The notes below the pieces were generated by a model that was not told where the DNA came from, made no database searches, and saw nothing but the letters and a program-made list of their open reading frames with translations. Position numbers and translations under genes: made by a program. From positions 62,001-126,000 of the IMG/VR virus record IMGVR_UViG_3300031963_000004: a stretch of 64,000 nucleotides of DNA. One strand, 5' to 3'. Position 1 is the first letter of the stretch. Every line of letters starts with the position of its first letter. The DNA comes from a virus. Of this stretch, positions 53,884 through 61,845 are shown one piece after another.

Positions 53884-54084
53884 TCAACCACCGGGTGAAT
53901 TGTAATATTTAATGTAGATACATCTTGGACTTACTCTGTAACCATCTGTATACCAAGTAGCCCTGATTCTTTCTTTTTCACGCATACATGTTTCGTAACT
54001 AGGCTGAGGAGCCTGTATAACTCCCTGACTTTGTGTAAAGCCATAAGATTGTGGCAAATACATACTGATAATGAGAATCCACAT
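53884..54084 (-). CDS. Small two-cysteine exported protein
   Basis: 66 aa: MWILIISMYLPQ, then SYETCMREKERI and SPRCIYIKYY. Convergent with the plus-strand paralogue: their stops are adjacent. A CTAAATA late element ends 5 nt before the ATG with no Shine-Dalgarno. Function unknown. Confidence 0.6.
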   Translation of the reverse strand: MWILIISMYLPQSYGFTQSQGVIQAPQPSYETCMREKERIRATWYTDGYRVSPRCIYIKYYNSPGG

Positions 54085-54089
54085 ACTAT

Positions 54090-54095
54090 TATTTA
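54090..54095 (-). promoter_or_regulatory. Late promoter element, leaderless start
   Basis: TAAATA core on the minus strand with 5 nt to ATG 54084. It sits just downstream of the tmRNA terminator. Confidence 0.5.
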
Positions 54096-54101
54096 GTTAA
54101 A

Positions 54102-54123
54102 AATAGGGACCGAAGTCCCTATT
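54102..54123 (-). terminator. Terminator of the tmRNA gene
   Basis: 9-bp stem AATAGGGAC/GTCCCTATT with a TTCG loop followed by a T-run on the minus strand. Confidence 0.85.
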
Positions 54124-54433
54124 ACTATTTTTGGTAACAAGGGATAGTTCCCCCGGAGATCATGCTGCTAGAGCAAAAACCTCATCGTTAGCTGCGTTTG
54201 CAGTTATAATTTTGCTTGATTTACGGTCATCGCCTACCGTGCTGTCCACTCGCCTACTCTTGACCCTGTCGAAACCATGTCTGGCCCATCAAAAGCAAGT
54301 TGGAGCTACTTATTATACCAACATTCAGGAACCGTAGCGGCCGCACAGTATCCGAAGCCATTTGCTTTTGGTGGACCAGGCGGGAGTCGAACCCGCGTCC
54401 AGAACCCTTTTGGGGTTGCTTCATACAGCAATA
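54124..54433 (-). ncRNA. ssrA: Circularly permuted (two-piece) tmRNA
   Basis: Read on the minus strand, the 5' segment ends with a T-arm (GCGGG-TTCGACT-CCCGC) and acceptor strand CTGGTCC-A-CCA (CCA at 54371-54369). The 5' half of the acceptor stem, GGGCCAG, starts downstream at 54287 and is followed by ACATGGTTTCGACAGGG, the conserved tmRNA 5' sequence. The two halves pair in 7 bp and place a G3-U70 wobble, the alanyl-tRNA identity signal. The tag frame (54201-54160) encodes ANAANDEVFALAA then TGA. The intervening segment (54288-54368) has complementary AAAAGCAA/TTGCTTTT ends, a likely processing stem. Piece ends are approximate. Rescues stalled ribosomes and tags their products for proteolysis. 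Confidence 0.93.
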
Positions 54434-54439
54434 ACCTGT

Positions 54440-54468
54440 AGTTTATATTTATTCGGAAAGATTGTCAA
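54440..54468 (-). promoter_or_regulatory. Promoter of the tmRNA gene
   Basis: Minus strand TTGACA (54468-54463), 17-bp spacer, TAAACT (54445-54440). The spacer also contains AATAAATA, a possible late element, so early and late transcription are both possible. Confidence 0.65.
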
Positions 54469-54472
54469 CAAA

Positions 54473-54667
54473 TTAGGGTTTCTTAACTTGTTGTTCGGGC
54501 ACACAAAATGCGGTCATGTTTGGTCTATTGTGTGTGATGCTACGTGCGACTTCTAAACATTCTTCCATTCTGTCAAATGTTTTCCATTGACTTTCATGGA
54601 TATGTCCTGAGATAATAACAGCAACAATTAATACATAATTCACATATAATTCCCGGTTATATGTCAT
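54473..54667 (-). CDS. Small two-cysteine membrane/exported protein
   Basis: 64 aa: a polar first 8 residues, then hydrophobic YVNYVLIVAVIISG, TFDRMEECLEVA and TAFCVPEQQ. It belongs to the five-member small-protein set described at 12077. Stop lies 5 nt from the tmRNA promoter. Function unknown. Confidence 0.6.
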   Translation of the reverse strand: MTYNRELYVNYVLIVAVIISGHIHESQWKTFDRMEECLEVARSITHNRPNMTAFCVPEQQVKKP

Positions 54668-54681
54668 TATGTCGAAATAAA

Positions 54682-54819
54682 CTAATCTTCGTAATCGCTC
54701 AGTGGCTTTTCTTTACTTATCCATTCATGGTATATTAAAACACAAGCCAAACAGATACAACCGGTTAATAAAACCCCAAGCAGAAATCCAATTACAAAAT
54801 ATAATCCTTCAACTGACAT
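54682..54819 (-). CDS. 45-aa membrane protein, leaderless late gene
   Basis: ATG 54819 reads MSVEGLYFVIGFLLGVLLTG followed by CICLACVLIYHEWISKEKPL and SDYED. One long transmembrane segment containing three Cys, then a charged tail. An exact TATAAATA lies 5 nt before the ATG with no Shine-Dalgarno. Function unknown. Confidence 0.65.
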   Translation of the reverse strand: MSVEGLYFVIGFLLGVLLTGCICLACVLIYHEWISKEKPLSDYED

Positions 54820-54824
54820 ATAAT

Positions 54825-54832
54825 TATTTATA
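54825..54832 (-). promoter_or_regulatory. Late promoter, exact TATAAATA, leaderless start
   Basis: Exact late consensus on the minus strand with 5 nt to ATG 54819; overlaps the gap after the 1220-aa gene. Confidence 0.65.
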
Positions 54833-54834
54833 AA

Positions 54835-57800
54835 TTACGGGTATAAATTATCGTAGTACTCTTTGATCCAAGCCCAGTCATAGGTTAATCTTAGTTTCTC
54901 AAAGTCACCCTTAACACTTTCATAATACTTGACCGCTTCGTTTGCACCCTTCAAGCAATATTCGCTGTATTCTCCGGTAGCCACGGTAAGCCAAATGTCA
55001 AGTCTTTCTTTGTTTTCTTCAGATCCTATAGTTTCTACGCTATGCTTAAGTTTGACTACTTCTCTAAAAGCAGTTCTCCAAGTATCCCATTTGCTTGTAT
55101 TAAACCGACTAATCCCTGAATTAATATTAACAACTTCGTGTTCACTGTCAAGTGTAAAGTCTAGACCCTTAACAATAGTATTAAGTGTCAACTTTTTATT
55201 GTTGGCGACAATAGCTTGGTGACCATATTCTAATCCATTTAATGGGTTAGTAGCAGTAAAGATATAATGCTTTGGTATCTGTAATCTATCTGGTTGCCAA
55301 TCAAAATTAAAATCTTCATTGACTTTAAGCTTTGCGTTCACTAAGAAATACCAAGGTGTGTTTGACATTCTAGCTGCTTCATGTTGACTAGCTACACGAC
55401 CTTTAATACCATCAACACCTACTACTATGTTAGGCAAGTCTTTTGCTATATTCAACAGATGTTCGTAGTTTTCTTCCGCGCAAGCTTCACCATTACTAAA
55501 GAAAACAATATCTAATGGTTTGCTTTGCGATAATTTTTTACTTGTGATTATATATGGATAATCGTAAATTTCTTTCTTAACAAACTTACTTGTTTCTTTG
55601 GGAGCAATGATTCTACTTGCACCTGTACTTGTGATTATAACAGTTTTATCTTCTGCTTTCCATAATGACATTGTATCAATATCTTCATGCCTCATGTTTT
55701 TATTATCTGCTGTAATAAGAACTTGATATGGAAAGTCTACTTGATTGTGAATGCTATTAACCAAAGTATCATCATCTACTATAGTAACAGGAGCAGGCAA
55801 TCTTGGAACTGATTGCTCACCTTTAAAATTTATTTCAGGGTAATCATCTAACTTTTTAATAATTGGTAAAAACATTCTTAATTCATTCACATTTACTAAG
55901 AATGTGTCACCGAACTTTTGATTATTACTAGCAAACACATACATCTGTTCGCTTGTACCTGTATCAAACGTCTGAGTAAAATCAAAATTACTATAATCAC
56001 AAATTGAACTACATATCCAAATATAATGCTCGTTCTTAGTAGGCAATGATTCTACAATAGAAAAGAACGTCTGATAGTAATCTGTGTCGTGTGGGATAAC
56101 TGTGATATTTCTGTTTGGAACTCTGTCTTTTAAAGTTTCTAAACAAGTGTGTTGATTGCCAAAATCAATTAGATAAATGTCATGCAATGATTCTTTTATC
56201 TTAGCCTCTTTGTTAACAAAGTTTAGCATAGACATATCTTCAAGTAGTTTATCTTTTTTATATTCAATAAGATATGAATCCTTATTTACAAGATAAGTGT
56301 AACCCCACTGAGTCCATTGGGTCTTAAATACGTGAAGCATTCTTGTTTGCCAAATACTAGGATAGTAGTTAAAATCAAAATCAGCATAATCAATCTCGCT
56401 ACTTAAAACCCAAAACAGTTTAGTTTTAGACTTGTTGGCACAACTAGCAATTACTTCAGCCCAGCCGTTAGCGAATCTTGTTTTCTTTATTTGAGGAAAC
56501 TTTTCTTGTAGTATTTCAAAATTTTCTAAACTATCCTTATTCATTCTATCAATATAAAACATATCTAGTTTAGAATCTACATCAATTTCTAGTTCAGAAA
56601 CATAATTATACTGTATTTTTTCTTTACAGTGTTTTTCAATAACAAAGTACGTCTGTAGGTCTAGGCTCTCTTTGTTTCCAAAAACATGCACATATGGGGA
56701 TTCATAATCTTCGGGTTCCCAACTAAAATCAAACTTGTCGTAATTTAATTCAGCGTTTAGGGCCCAAAACATTTCATCAGGATGTTGTTTAATTAAATCC
56801 TCAAGTGTAGTTTCAATATAATATTTTTTGATGTTTTTGTTAATTAATTTTACAATAGGATTAGCAACAAACTTTGTCTGCGTTGCACCTTCTATTTTAT
56901 ATTCTAACACATATTTTAAATTATCTCTATACTCATTTTTGACTCCAAATTTGTAGATATAGGGAGGGTCTCTATCATCATGATGCCAACTATAATCGAA
57001 TAAAATTTCATCAGTAGTTAACTTTGTAAATCTTGATTCATCCGGCAATTTGATTGCTGCTTGAAATGTTTGATATTTAATACCTTCATAATCAGCAACC
57101 ACATAAACAGGACCACCCGTATTTTGCCATTGTGTGCCAAACATATGTAAGTAAGGTTCGTCTTTTCTTGGTTCCCAACTGAAATCAAACTTACTTACAT
57201 CTAGACCTTTAGGCACTGCCCAAAAATTATCTTCAGGGAATTCATTTATTAAATCATCTAAATCGGTTTCAATATAATGAATTACCGTATCAGATGATTT
57301 TTTTGCTATCTGAAATGTTTGATATTTTACTCCCATATAATTAGGAACGATAAGTGCAGGTCCTGCATCTTGATTCCATTGCGTACCAAACTGATGTAAA
57401 TACGGAGGTTCTCCTATAGGAGGTTCCCAACTATAATCAAAATCTTCATCATTTAAATTTTCAGGTACTACCCAAAAAGTTTCAGTTCTATGTTCAGATA
57501 TTATTTTTTGTAACGTATTAATTTTATCTAATGTATATTTTTTAAGTGGTATTTTAGCTGCTAAAGGATAATCATGATACTTGTAACCTTTATTAGAAGG
57601 TACTACATATGCAGGTCCATCTGATGTATTAAATCTCGTACCGAATTGATGAATATAAGGAGGGTCATATCTGTTAGGTACCCACGTAAAATCAAATGAT
57701 TCTTTGTCTATATTGTTAGGTACTGCCCAAAATGCATCACTAGGATATTCGTAAATTAAATCCTCAACTGTCGTAGTATCATCTATTTCATAAATAGGAA

Positions 57801-58497
57801 CCATACACTTTCGTAATGCTTTTTGACTTTGCTGATACTTAGTACCTTGATTATTCGGTACTACATAGCAAGGTCCTCCATCAGAGTCCCATTGTGTTCC
57901 AAATACATGAACATATGGAGGTTCATGTTTATTCGGCATCCAACCAAAGTCAAAGTTTGATACATCTACGTTAACAGGCACAGCCCAAAATTCTGTATCA
58001 AAGTATAAGCTAACTAACTCTTTGAATTCTTTTTGAGAGGAAAATGTAAGGATAGGAGGAATTTTATATTTTAAGTCTATTGAAATATACTTTTGTTTTT
58101 CAGCGCCCTCTACATGATATTCTGCAACAATTTTTTCTTCTTCATCTATTGAACCAATAAAAATATACACGAAGGGTTCTTCAGTGTCATCAGGATGCCA
58201 GCTAAAGTCAAAATCTAATTTATCATTTTTAATAAAAAAGTTTTCTTTATGTTGCAAATGTCTTACTGTTTGAAAGTCATGGTACTTAACACCTTCACTT
58301 TCGGGAATTACAAACTTAGGTCCGCCAGTTTTCTGCCATTGTGTTCCAAACTGATGCGTATAAGGTCTGTCATAGTAACTAGGTCTCCATGAAAAGTCAA
58401 AGCCCTCAGTATCAACATTATCGGGGATAACCCAATAACCTTGTTCCCATAACTTAATTCTTTCTTCTATATCGTAATCTTTTTGTTCTACCATCAT
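54835..58497 (-). CDS. 1220-aa protein with eleven FDFxWxP repeats, GT-like C-terminus
   Basis: Start ATG 58497 (ATGA overlap with the carbamoyltransferase stop, AAAGGTG upstream). Eleven copies of a unit containing FWAVPxNVDxxxFDFSWxP then PPYxHxFGTQW and GGPxYVVPxxxGxKYQ can be seen. Two copies are a variant type (HPDDTEEPFVYIF, HHDDRDPPYIYKF, each followed by EGA). The C-terminal 260 residues (VGVDGIKG...WYFLVNAKLKVNEDFNFDWQP, then SKWDTWRTAFREVVKL) align with the glycosyltransferase-like gene at 63-64 kb, but without its DGD motif. So the repeats look like multiplied, non-catalytic copies of one module. Function unknown. Confidence 0.8.
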   Translation of the reverse strand: MMVEQKDYDIEERIKLWEQGYWVIPDNVDTEGFDFSWRPSYYDRPYTHQFGTQWQKTGGPKFVIPESEGVKYHDFQTVRHLQHKENFFIKNDKLDFDFSWHPDDTEEPFVYIFIGSIDEEEKIVAEYHVEGAEKQKYISIDLKYKIPPILTFSSQKEFKELVSLYFDTEFWAVPVNVDVSNFDFGWMPNKHEPPYVHVFGTQWDSDGGPCYVVPNNQGTKYQQSQKALRKCMVPIYEIDDTTTVEDLIYEYPSDAFWAVPNNIDKESFDFTWVPNRYDPPYIHQFGTRFNTSDGPAYVVPSNKGYKYHDYPLAAKIPLKKYTLDKINTLQKIISEHRTETFWVVPENLNDEDFDYSWEPPIGEPPYLHQFGTQWNQDAGPALIVPNYMGVKYQTFQIAKKSSDTVIHYIETDLDDLINEFPEDNFWAVPKGLDVSKFDFSWEPRKDEPYLHMFGTQWQNTGGPVYVVADYEGIKYQTFQAAIKLPDESRFTKLTTDEILFDYSWHHDDRDPPYIYKFGVKNEYRDNLKYVLEYKIEGATQTKFVANPIVKLINKNIKKYYIETTLEDLIKQHPDEMFWALNAELNYDKFDFSWEPEDYESPYVHVFGNKESLDLQTYFVIEKHCKEKIQYNYVSELEIDVDSKLDMFYIDRMNKDSLENFEILQEKFPQIKKTRFANGWAEVIASCANKSKTKLFWVLSSEIDYADFDFNYYPSIWQTRMLHVFKTQWTQWGYTYLVNKDSYLIEYKKDKLLEDMSMLNFVNKEAKIKESLHDIYLIDFGNQHTCLETLKDRVPNRNITVIPHDTDYYQTFFSIVESLPTKNEHYIWICSSICDYSNFDFTQTFDTGTSEQMYVFASNNQKFGDTFLVNVNELRMFLPIIKKLDDYPEINFKGEQSVPRLPAPVTIVDDDTLVNSIHNQVDFPYQVLITADNKNMRHEDIDTMSLWKAEDKTVIITSTGASRIIAPKETSKFVKKEIYDYPYIITSKKLSQSKPLDIVFFSNGEACAEENYEHLLNIAKDLPNIVVGVDGIKGRVASQHEAARMSNTPWYFLVNAKLKVNEDFNFDWQPDRLQIPKHYIFTATNPLNGLEYGHQAIVANNKKLTLNTIVKGLDFTLDSEHEVVNINSGISRFNTSKWDTWRTAFREVVKLKHSVETIGSEENKERLDIWLTVATGEYSEYCLKGANEAVKYYESVKGDFEKLRLTYDWAWIKEYYDNLYP

Positions 58498-59984
58498 GAA
58501 CACACCTTTATTTTATATTTGCTTTGAAATCTATCTGCATCTGCTCTATCATTTACCATTGGTTCACCTTTGATATTAAGTGAGGTGTTTAATAACATAG
58601 GACAACCTGTATGATAATGCCAAAATTCTAATAACTCTCTAATACCTGATCCGTCTTTAGGTACAGTCTGTACTCTACTTGTATTATCATGGTGTACGAT
58701 AGCAGGAAACTTTTCTGGATATTTACAGTTAGCAACTATTTGCATGTATCTACTATCTACCCAACATTTAGGCATATCAAAATATTCATTTGCATATTCT
58801 TCTAATATTACGGGTGCAAATGGTCTAAACTTTTGCCTACGCTTAATTTCATTTACTTTATCTTTTATTTCATTCCCTCTAGGATCAGCTAATAAACTGC
58901 GATTGCCTAATGCCCTAGGTCCAAACTCAGCACGACCTGAAGCTACACCCACTATCTTGTTTTTCTTAAGTTCATCATATAAATCTACAGTAGGATAATG
59001 CCCTTTTATGTTATGACCAAGATAAGCATTCTTCCAATTTAAATTACGCCCATAACCTAGTGCTGCTGCTCCTAAACTGCTACCTGCATCACCTGGATTA
59101 GGCATAATCCAAACTTTGTCAAAATATTTACCTAGTATTCTGTTAGCCAAACAATTTAATGCAACGCCACCACCGTATACTAAGTTATTACTATAACCTT
59201 TTTCTTTGCACAGTGTTAACGCTACTTCTAACATTTCTTCTAAAAACTTCTGCGCACTAGCTGCTATATCCATTTCATTAGCATGATGCAAGAAGCTATG
59301 GCGTTCGTCTATACCAGTATGTAAGTTTTCTTTGAATTCAAAATTGTTTTTATCGTATACAAATGATTCAAACATTTGTTCGGTGTATGTAGGGTTGCCA
59401 TAAGCAGCCATACCCATCATAATGTATTCTTCATCCATCGGATGTAAACCTACATGTTGTGTCATAGCACTGTAGAATAAGCCTAAGCTATTTGGATATT
59501 TTTTTGTATACAGATTTTTATATATAGCTTTACCATTACGGTCATAATCTGCATCCCAAATTGATATTGTGTCAAATTCTCCGATAGCATCTATTATTAA
59601 TACCGTAGCATTATTGAACGGACTTGTTTGAAAACCTGCTGCTGCATGGCTTAAATGATGATTGTGATAGTGTAACTTTTTCTTACCTAATCTTTTTTGA
59701 ACTTCTTTACCTATTAATCTTGTTTTACTAAAAACAGAGAAATCTAGTGGTTCACCTGATCGCAATGACCTTAAGAATCGTAAATAAGGTCTTTCGTAAT
59801 AATGTAAATCATGCCCTGAGGAAGAATGTTTTAGTACGTCCGTAATTAAATGAACGTTTAAGTTTGGGTCATTTTTAATTTTGCTATATCTTTCGCTGTG
59901 ACCAGCGAAAAGAATATTACCACGGTCGTCTATTAAACTGACCGCTGCATCATGAAATCCGTTGCTTATGCCTATAAAATTCAT
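58494..59984 (-). CDS. Carbamoyltransferase (NodU/TobZ/HypF-like)
   Basis: 496 aa. N-terminal Kae1-like half: MNFIGISNGFHDAAVSLIDD, HHLSHAAAGFQTSPF (metal-binding His) and VLIIDAIGEFDTISIW. Then YGGGVALNCLANRIL, PNPGDAGSSLGAAAL and the C-terminal GRAEFGPRALGNRSLLADPR, RPFAPVILEEYA. These are family hallmarks. It uses carbamoyl phosphate and ATP to carbamoylate a hydroxyl of a sugar or natural product. The acceptor is unknown; neighbours suggest a glycan or modified peptide. Confidence 0.9.
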   Translation of the reverse strand: MNFIGISNGFHDAAVSLIDDRGNILFAGHSERYSKIKNDPNLNVHLITDVLKHSSSGHDLHYYERPYLRFLRSLRSGEPLDFSVFSKTRLIGKEVQKRLGKKKLHYHNHHLSHAAAGFQTSPFNNATVLIIDAIGEFDTISIWDADYDRNGKAIYKNLYTKKYPNSLGLFYSAMTQHVGLHPMDEEYIMMGMAAYGNPTYTEQMFESFVYDKNNFEFKENLHTGIDERHSFLHHANEMDIAASAQKFLEEMLEVALTLCKEKGYSNNLVYGGGVALNCLANRILGKYFDKVWIMPNPGDAGSSLGAAALGYGRNLNWKNAYLGHNIKGHYPTVDLYDELKKNKIVGVASGRAEFGPRALGNRSLLADPRGNEIKDKVNEIKRRQKFRPFAPVILEEYANEYFDMPKCWVDSRYMQIVANCKYPEKFPAIVHHDNTSRVQTVPKDGSGIRELLEFWHYHTGCPMLLNTSLNIKGEPMVNDRADADRFQSKYKIKVCS

Positions 59985-60082
59985 TTGTAAATAAATGGAT
60001 CACGTTTTCTTGCTTCTCTTAATTTTTTTCTGTGTAATAATTCTCTGCGAATTTTATTTAAAATCATTCTAATAAAATACAT
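59981..60082 (-). CDS. 33-aa basic peptide
   Basis: ATG 60082 reads MYFIRMILNKIRRELLHRKK followed by LREARKRDPFIYK and TGA, which overlaps the carbamoyltransferase ATG (ATGA). Fourteen Lys/Arg/His residues in 33. Too short for a typical gene but well coupled. It could be a regulator or the substrate of the neighbouring enzymes; unknown. Confidence 0.5.
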   Translation of the reverse strand: MYFIRMILNKIRRELLHRKKLREARKRDPFIYK

Positions 60083-60086
60083 AATT

Positions 60087-60902
60087 TTACCTTAGATGCT
60101 CAACTTTCCAGTCTTGATATGGCAATAACCCTGCATTGACATAATCCATATATTGTTGAATAGTGTTAACAGGTTTTAATAAATTTTTCTTAAATTTATC
60201 CATACTTATATGATCTACTTTTTTAGTTTTTACTGCTTCTACTAACATGTTAGACAAAATTTCAAGATTCGGAATACTCATATGATTATCCCTTAAATCA
60301 ATTTGTGTTTTCTTTATCCAATTATAGTAAGCAGTTTCTGGTTTATCTGAAATTAATTCTTCATTGCATATTGTAAGCAATTCAATGTTTGGTCGTAAAA
60401 AATTATCTAGTTCTTTTGCAAAAGAAACATTTACAGTGATATTACTATTCATGAGAAAGATAAACGTAACCTTAGGTAGTTTTTCTGCGATATTTCTTAC
60501 TAAATGAGTCATTGCCTCATGAGTCACAGTTTCTATATACCCATCTTGATTAGCAACAAACCATTCTAAATATTTTTTATTTTCTCTGTACCATTCATGT
60601 TTTGGTAACTTATAATCTGAGACTGGATGTAAATATACCGCTGCCGTTTCAGGTCTTTCTTTTTGAAATTCTAATTTTAATCTTCCCGGAGTACTTCTGC
60701 AAAATACAACCACATCACCGTCTACAAAACGTTCATAATCTTCAAGTAAGCATTTTAAGGCATGCTCAGTACTACCCCCAGTCATTGCTTTGTTTTTAAT
60801 TTTACATCCTAACTTAATTGCAAATCTACTGGGCCAATCTAAATTTTGTATGGGAGTAGAAGCAGAAGCAAAACTATCTCCATAAACATATACAGTATTC
60901 AT
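60087..60902 (-). CDS. SGNH/GDSL-type hydrolase-like protein
   Basis: 271 aa. Block I YVYGDSFASAS with candidate nucleophile Ser10, a Gly/Asn-type AMTGGSTEHAL segment near 40, and DNHMSIPN (205-212) as a possible block V, though the Asp-His spacing is not canonical. Such enzymes de-esterify or acetylate sugars. It lies between the radical SAM genes and the carbamoyltransferase. Confidence 0.7.
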   Translation of the reverse strand: MNTVYVYGDSFASASTPIQNLDWPSRFAIKLGCKIKNKAMTGGSTEHALKCLLEDYERFVDGDVVVFCRSTPGRLKLEFQKERPETAAVYLHPVSDYKLPKHEWYRENKKYLEWFVANQDGYIETVTHEAMTHLVRNIAEKLPKVTFIFLMNSNITVNVSFAKELDNFLRPNIELLTICNEELISDKPETAYYNWIKKTQIDLRDNHMSIPNLEILSNMLVEAVKTKKVDHISMDKFKKNLLKPVNTIQQYMDYVNAGLLPYQDWKVEHLR

Positions 60903-60903
60903 T

Positions 60904-61845
60904 TCAAATCCATTTACTTATATCAACATCACTAGAACAATGACAAATAGCATTTTTAGTGCAAACTACAGGCTTAGTTGGCCATATAATATCATCTGGT
61001 TTATTGATATTGCCTATAACTCCACCTACCCCGCAATTACCAAGATTAATATCGCCATTCCAATACACAAACATTGCCTTTATACCTATATCACAAGTAT
61101 AGTTGTAAAAGTTTGTCATTCCAGCATTTATGTAATCATTAGCTACTGGCATATAATGTTCTGTGCCATCATCAAAATAATATGTGTTATAATTAATTTG
61201 AGGATCTCTGATAAGTCGTTCTAGCTTTTCTTTTCTGTCTGTATACCCATTATTAGAAAAGAATTCTAATTGGTCTTTGTTATAAAGGTGCGCTTCTCTA
61301 TCTTTTCCAATCCAATCAGTTATTCTTACTGGCTCAACATTTAAACTAGGTATATCTAAAATCTTTTTATATAATTCCATTGACTGATCCCAGTATTTAG
61401 GATGCATCATTACTCTAACAGTTACATTTGTAATTTTACTACTAACTGTTACTTTTTCAATGAAGTCAGGATCAGGGAATTCAGGATGATATGAGAAACA
61501 AATGTAACTCATGTAGTATGCGATTTCTTCCCAATATCTTACAGTTCTTGCTGCGTTACTAGTCATTCCTATGCTATGATTTTTTTCATAGAGCATTTGA
61601 ACTAATTCTTTAAAGAAAGGACTTAAACTAGGTTCGCCACCTGTGATAGTTACATGAATTTTAGGATGTCTATCAAACAACATATGAAAGAATTTTTTAG
61701 CATTCTCCCATTCATAATGATGATTCTTACCCTCATGTAAATCGCTTGGGCAATAACTACACTTGTTTGTACAGATATTGTTTATTACCCAAGTTAAATG
61801 AAACGGTGCGTAATTAGGTTGTTCTATCCTTATTATCTTTTTCAT
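60904..61845 (-). CDS. Radical SAM enzyme with C-terminal Cys cluster
   Basis: 313 aa. CTNKCSYC (Cys25, 29, 32) binds the SAM [4Fe-4S] cluster; TITGGEPSLSP (69-72 GGEP) contacts SAM. The C-terminal third contains TCDIG, GNCGVGG, VCTKNAICHC (Cys295, 301, 303), like an auxiliary SPASM-type cluster region. Reaction unknown; SPASM-type enzymes often modify peptides or sugars. The start overlaps the next radical SAM gene by 4 nt. Confidence 0.88.
   Translation of the reverse strand: MKKIIRIEQPNYAPFHLTWVINNICTNKCSYCPSDLHEGKNHHYEWENAKKFFHMLFDRHPKIHVTITGGEPSLSPFFKELVQMLYEKNHSIGMTSNAARTVRYWEEIAYYMSYICFSYHPEFPDPDFIEKVTVSSKITNVTVRVMMHPKYWDQSMELYKKILDIPSLNVEPVRITDWIGKDREAHLYNKDQLEFFSNNGYTDRKEKLERLIRDPQINYNTYYFDDGTEHYMPVANDYINAGMTNFYNYTCDIGIKAMFVYWNGDINLGNCGVGGVIGNINKPDDIIWPTKPVVCTKNAICHCSSDVDISKWI

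Noticed and set aside
54361-54445. A tRNA gene suggested by the T-arm and CCA
   Set aside because: There is no D-arm or anticodon arm; the segment is the acceptor piece of the permuted tmRNA.
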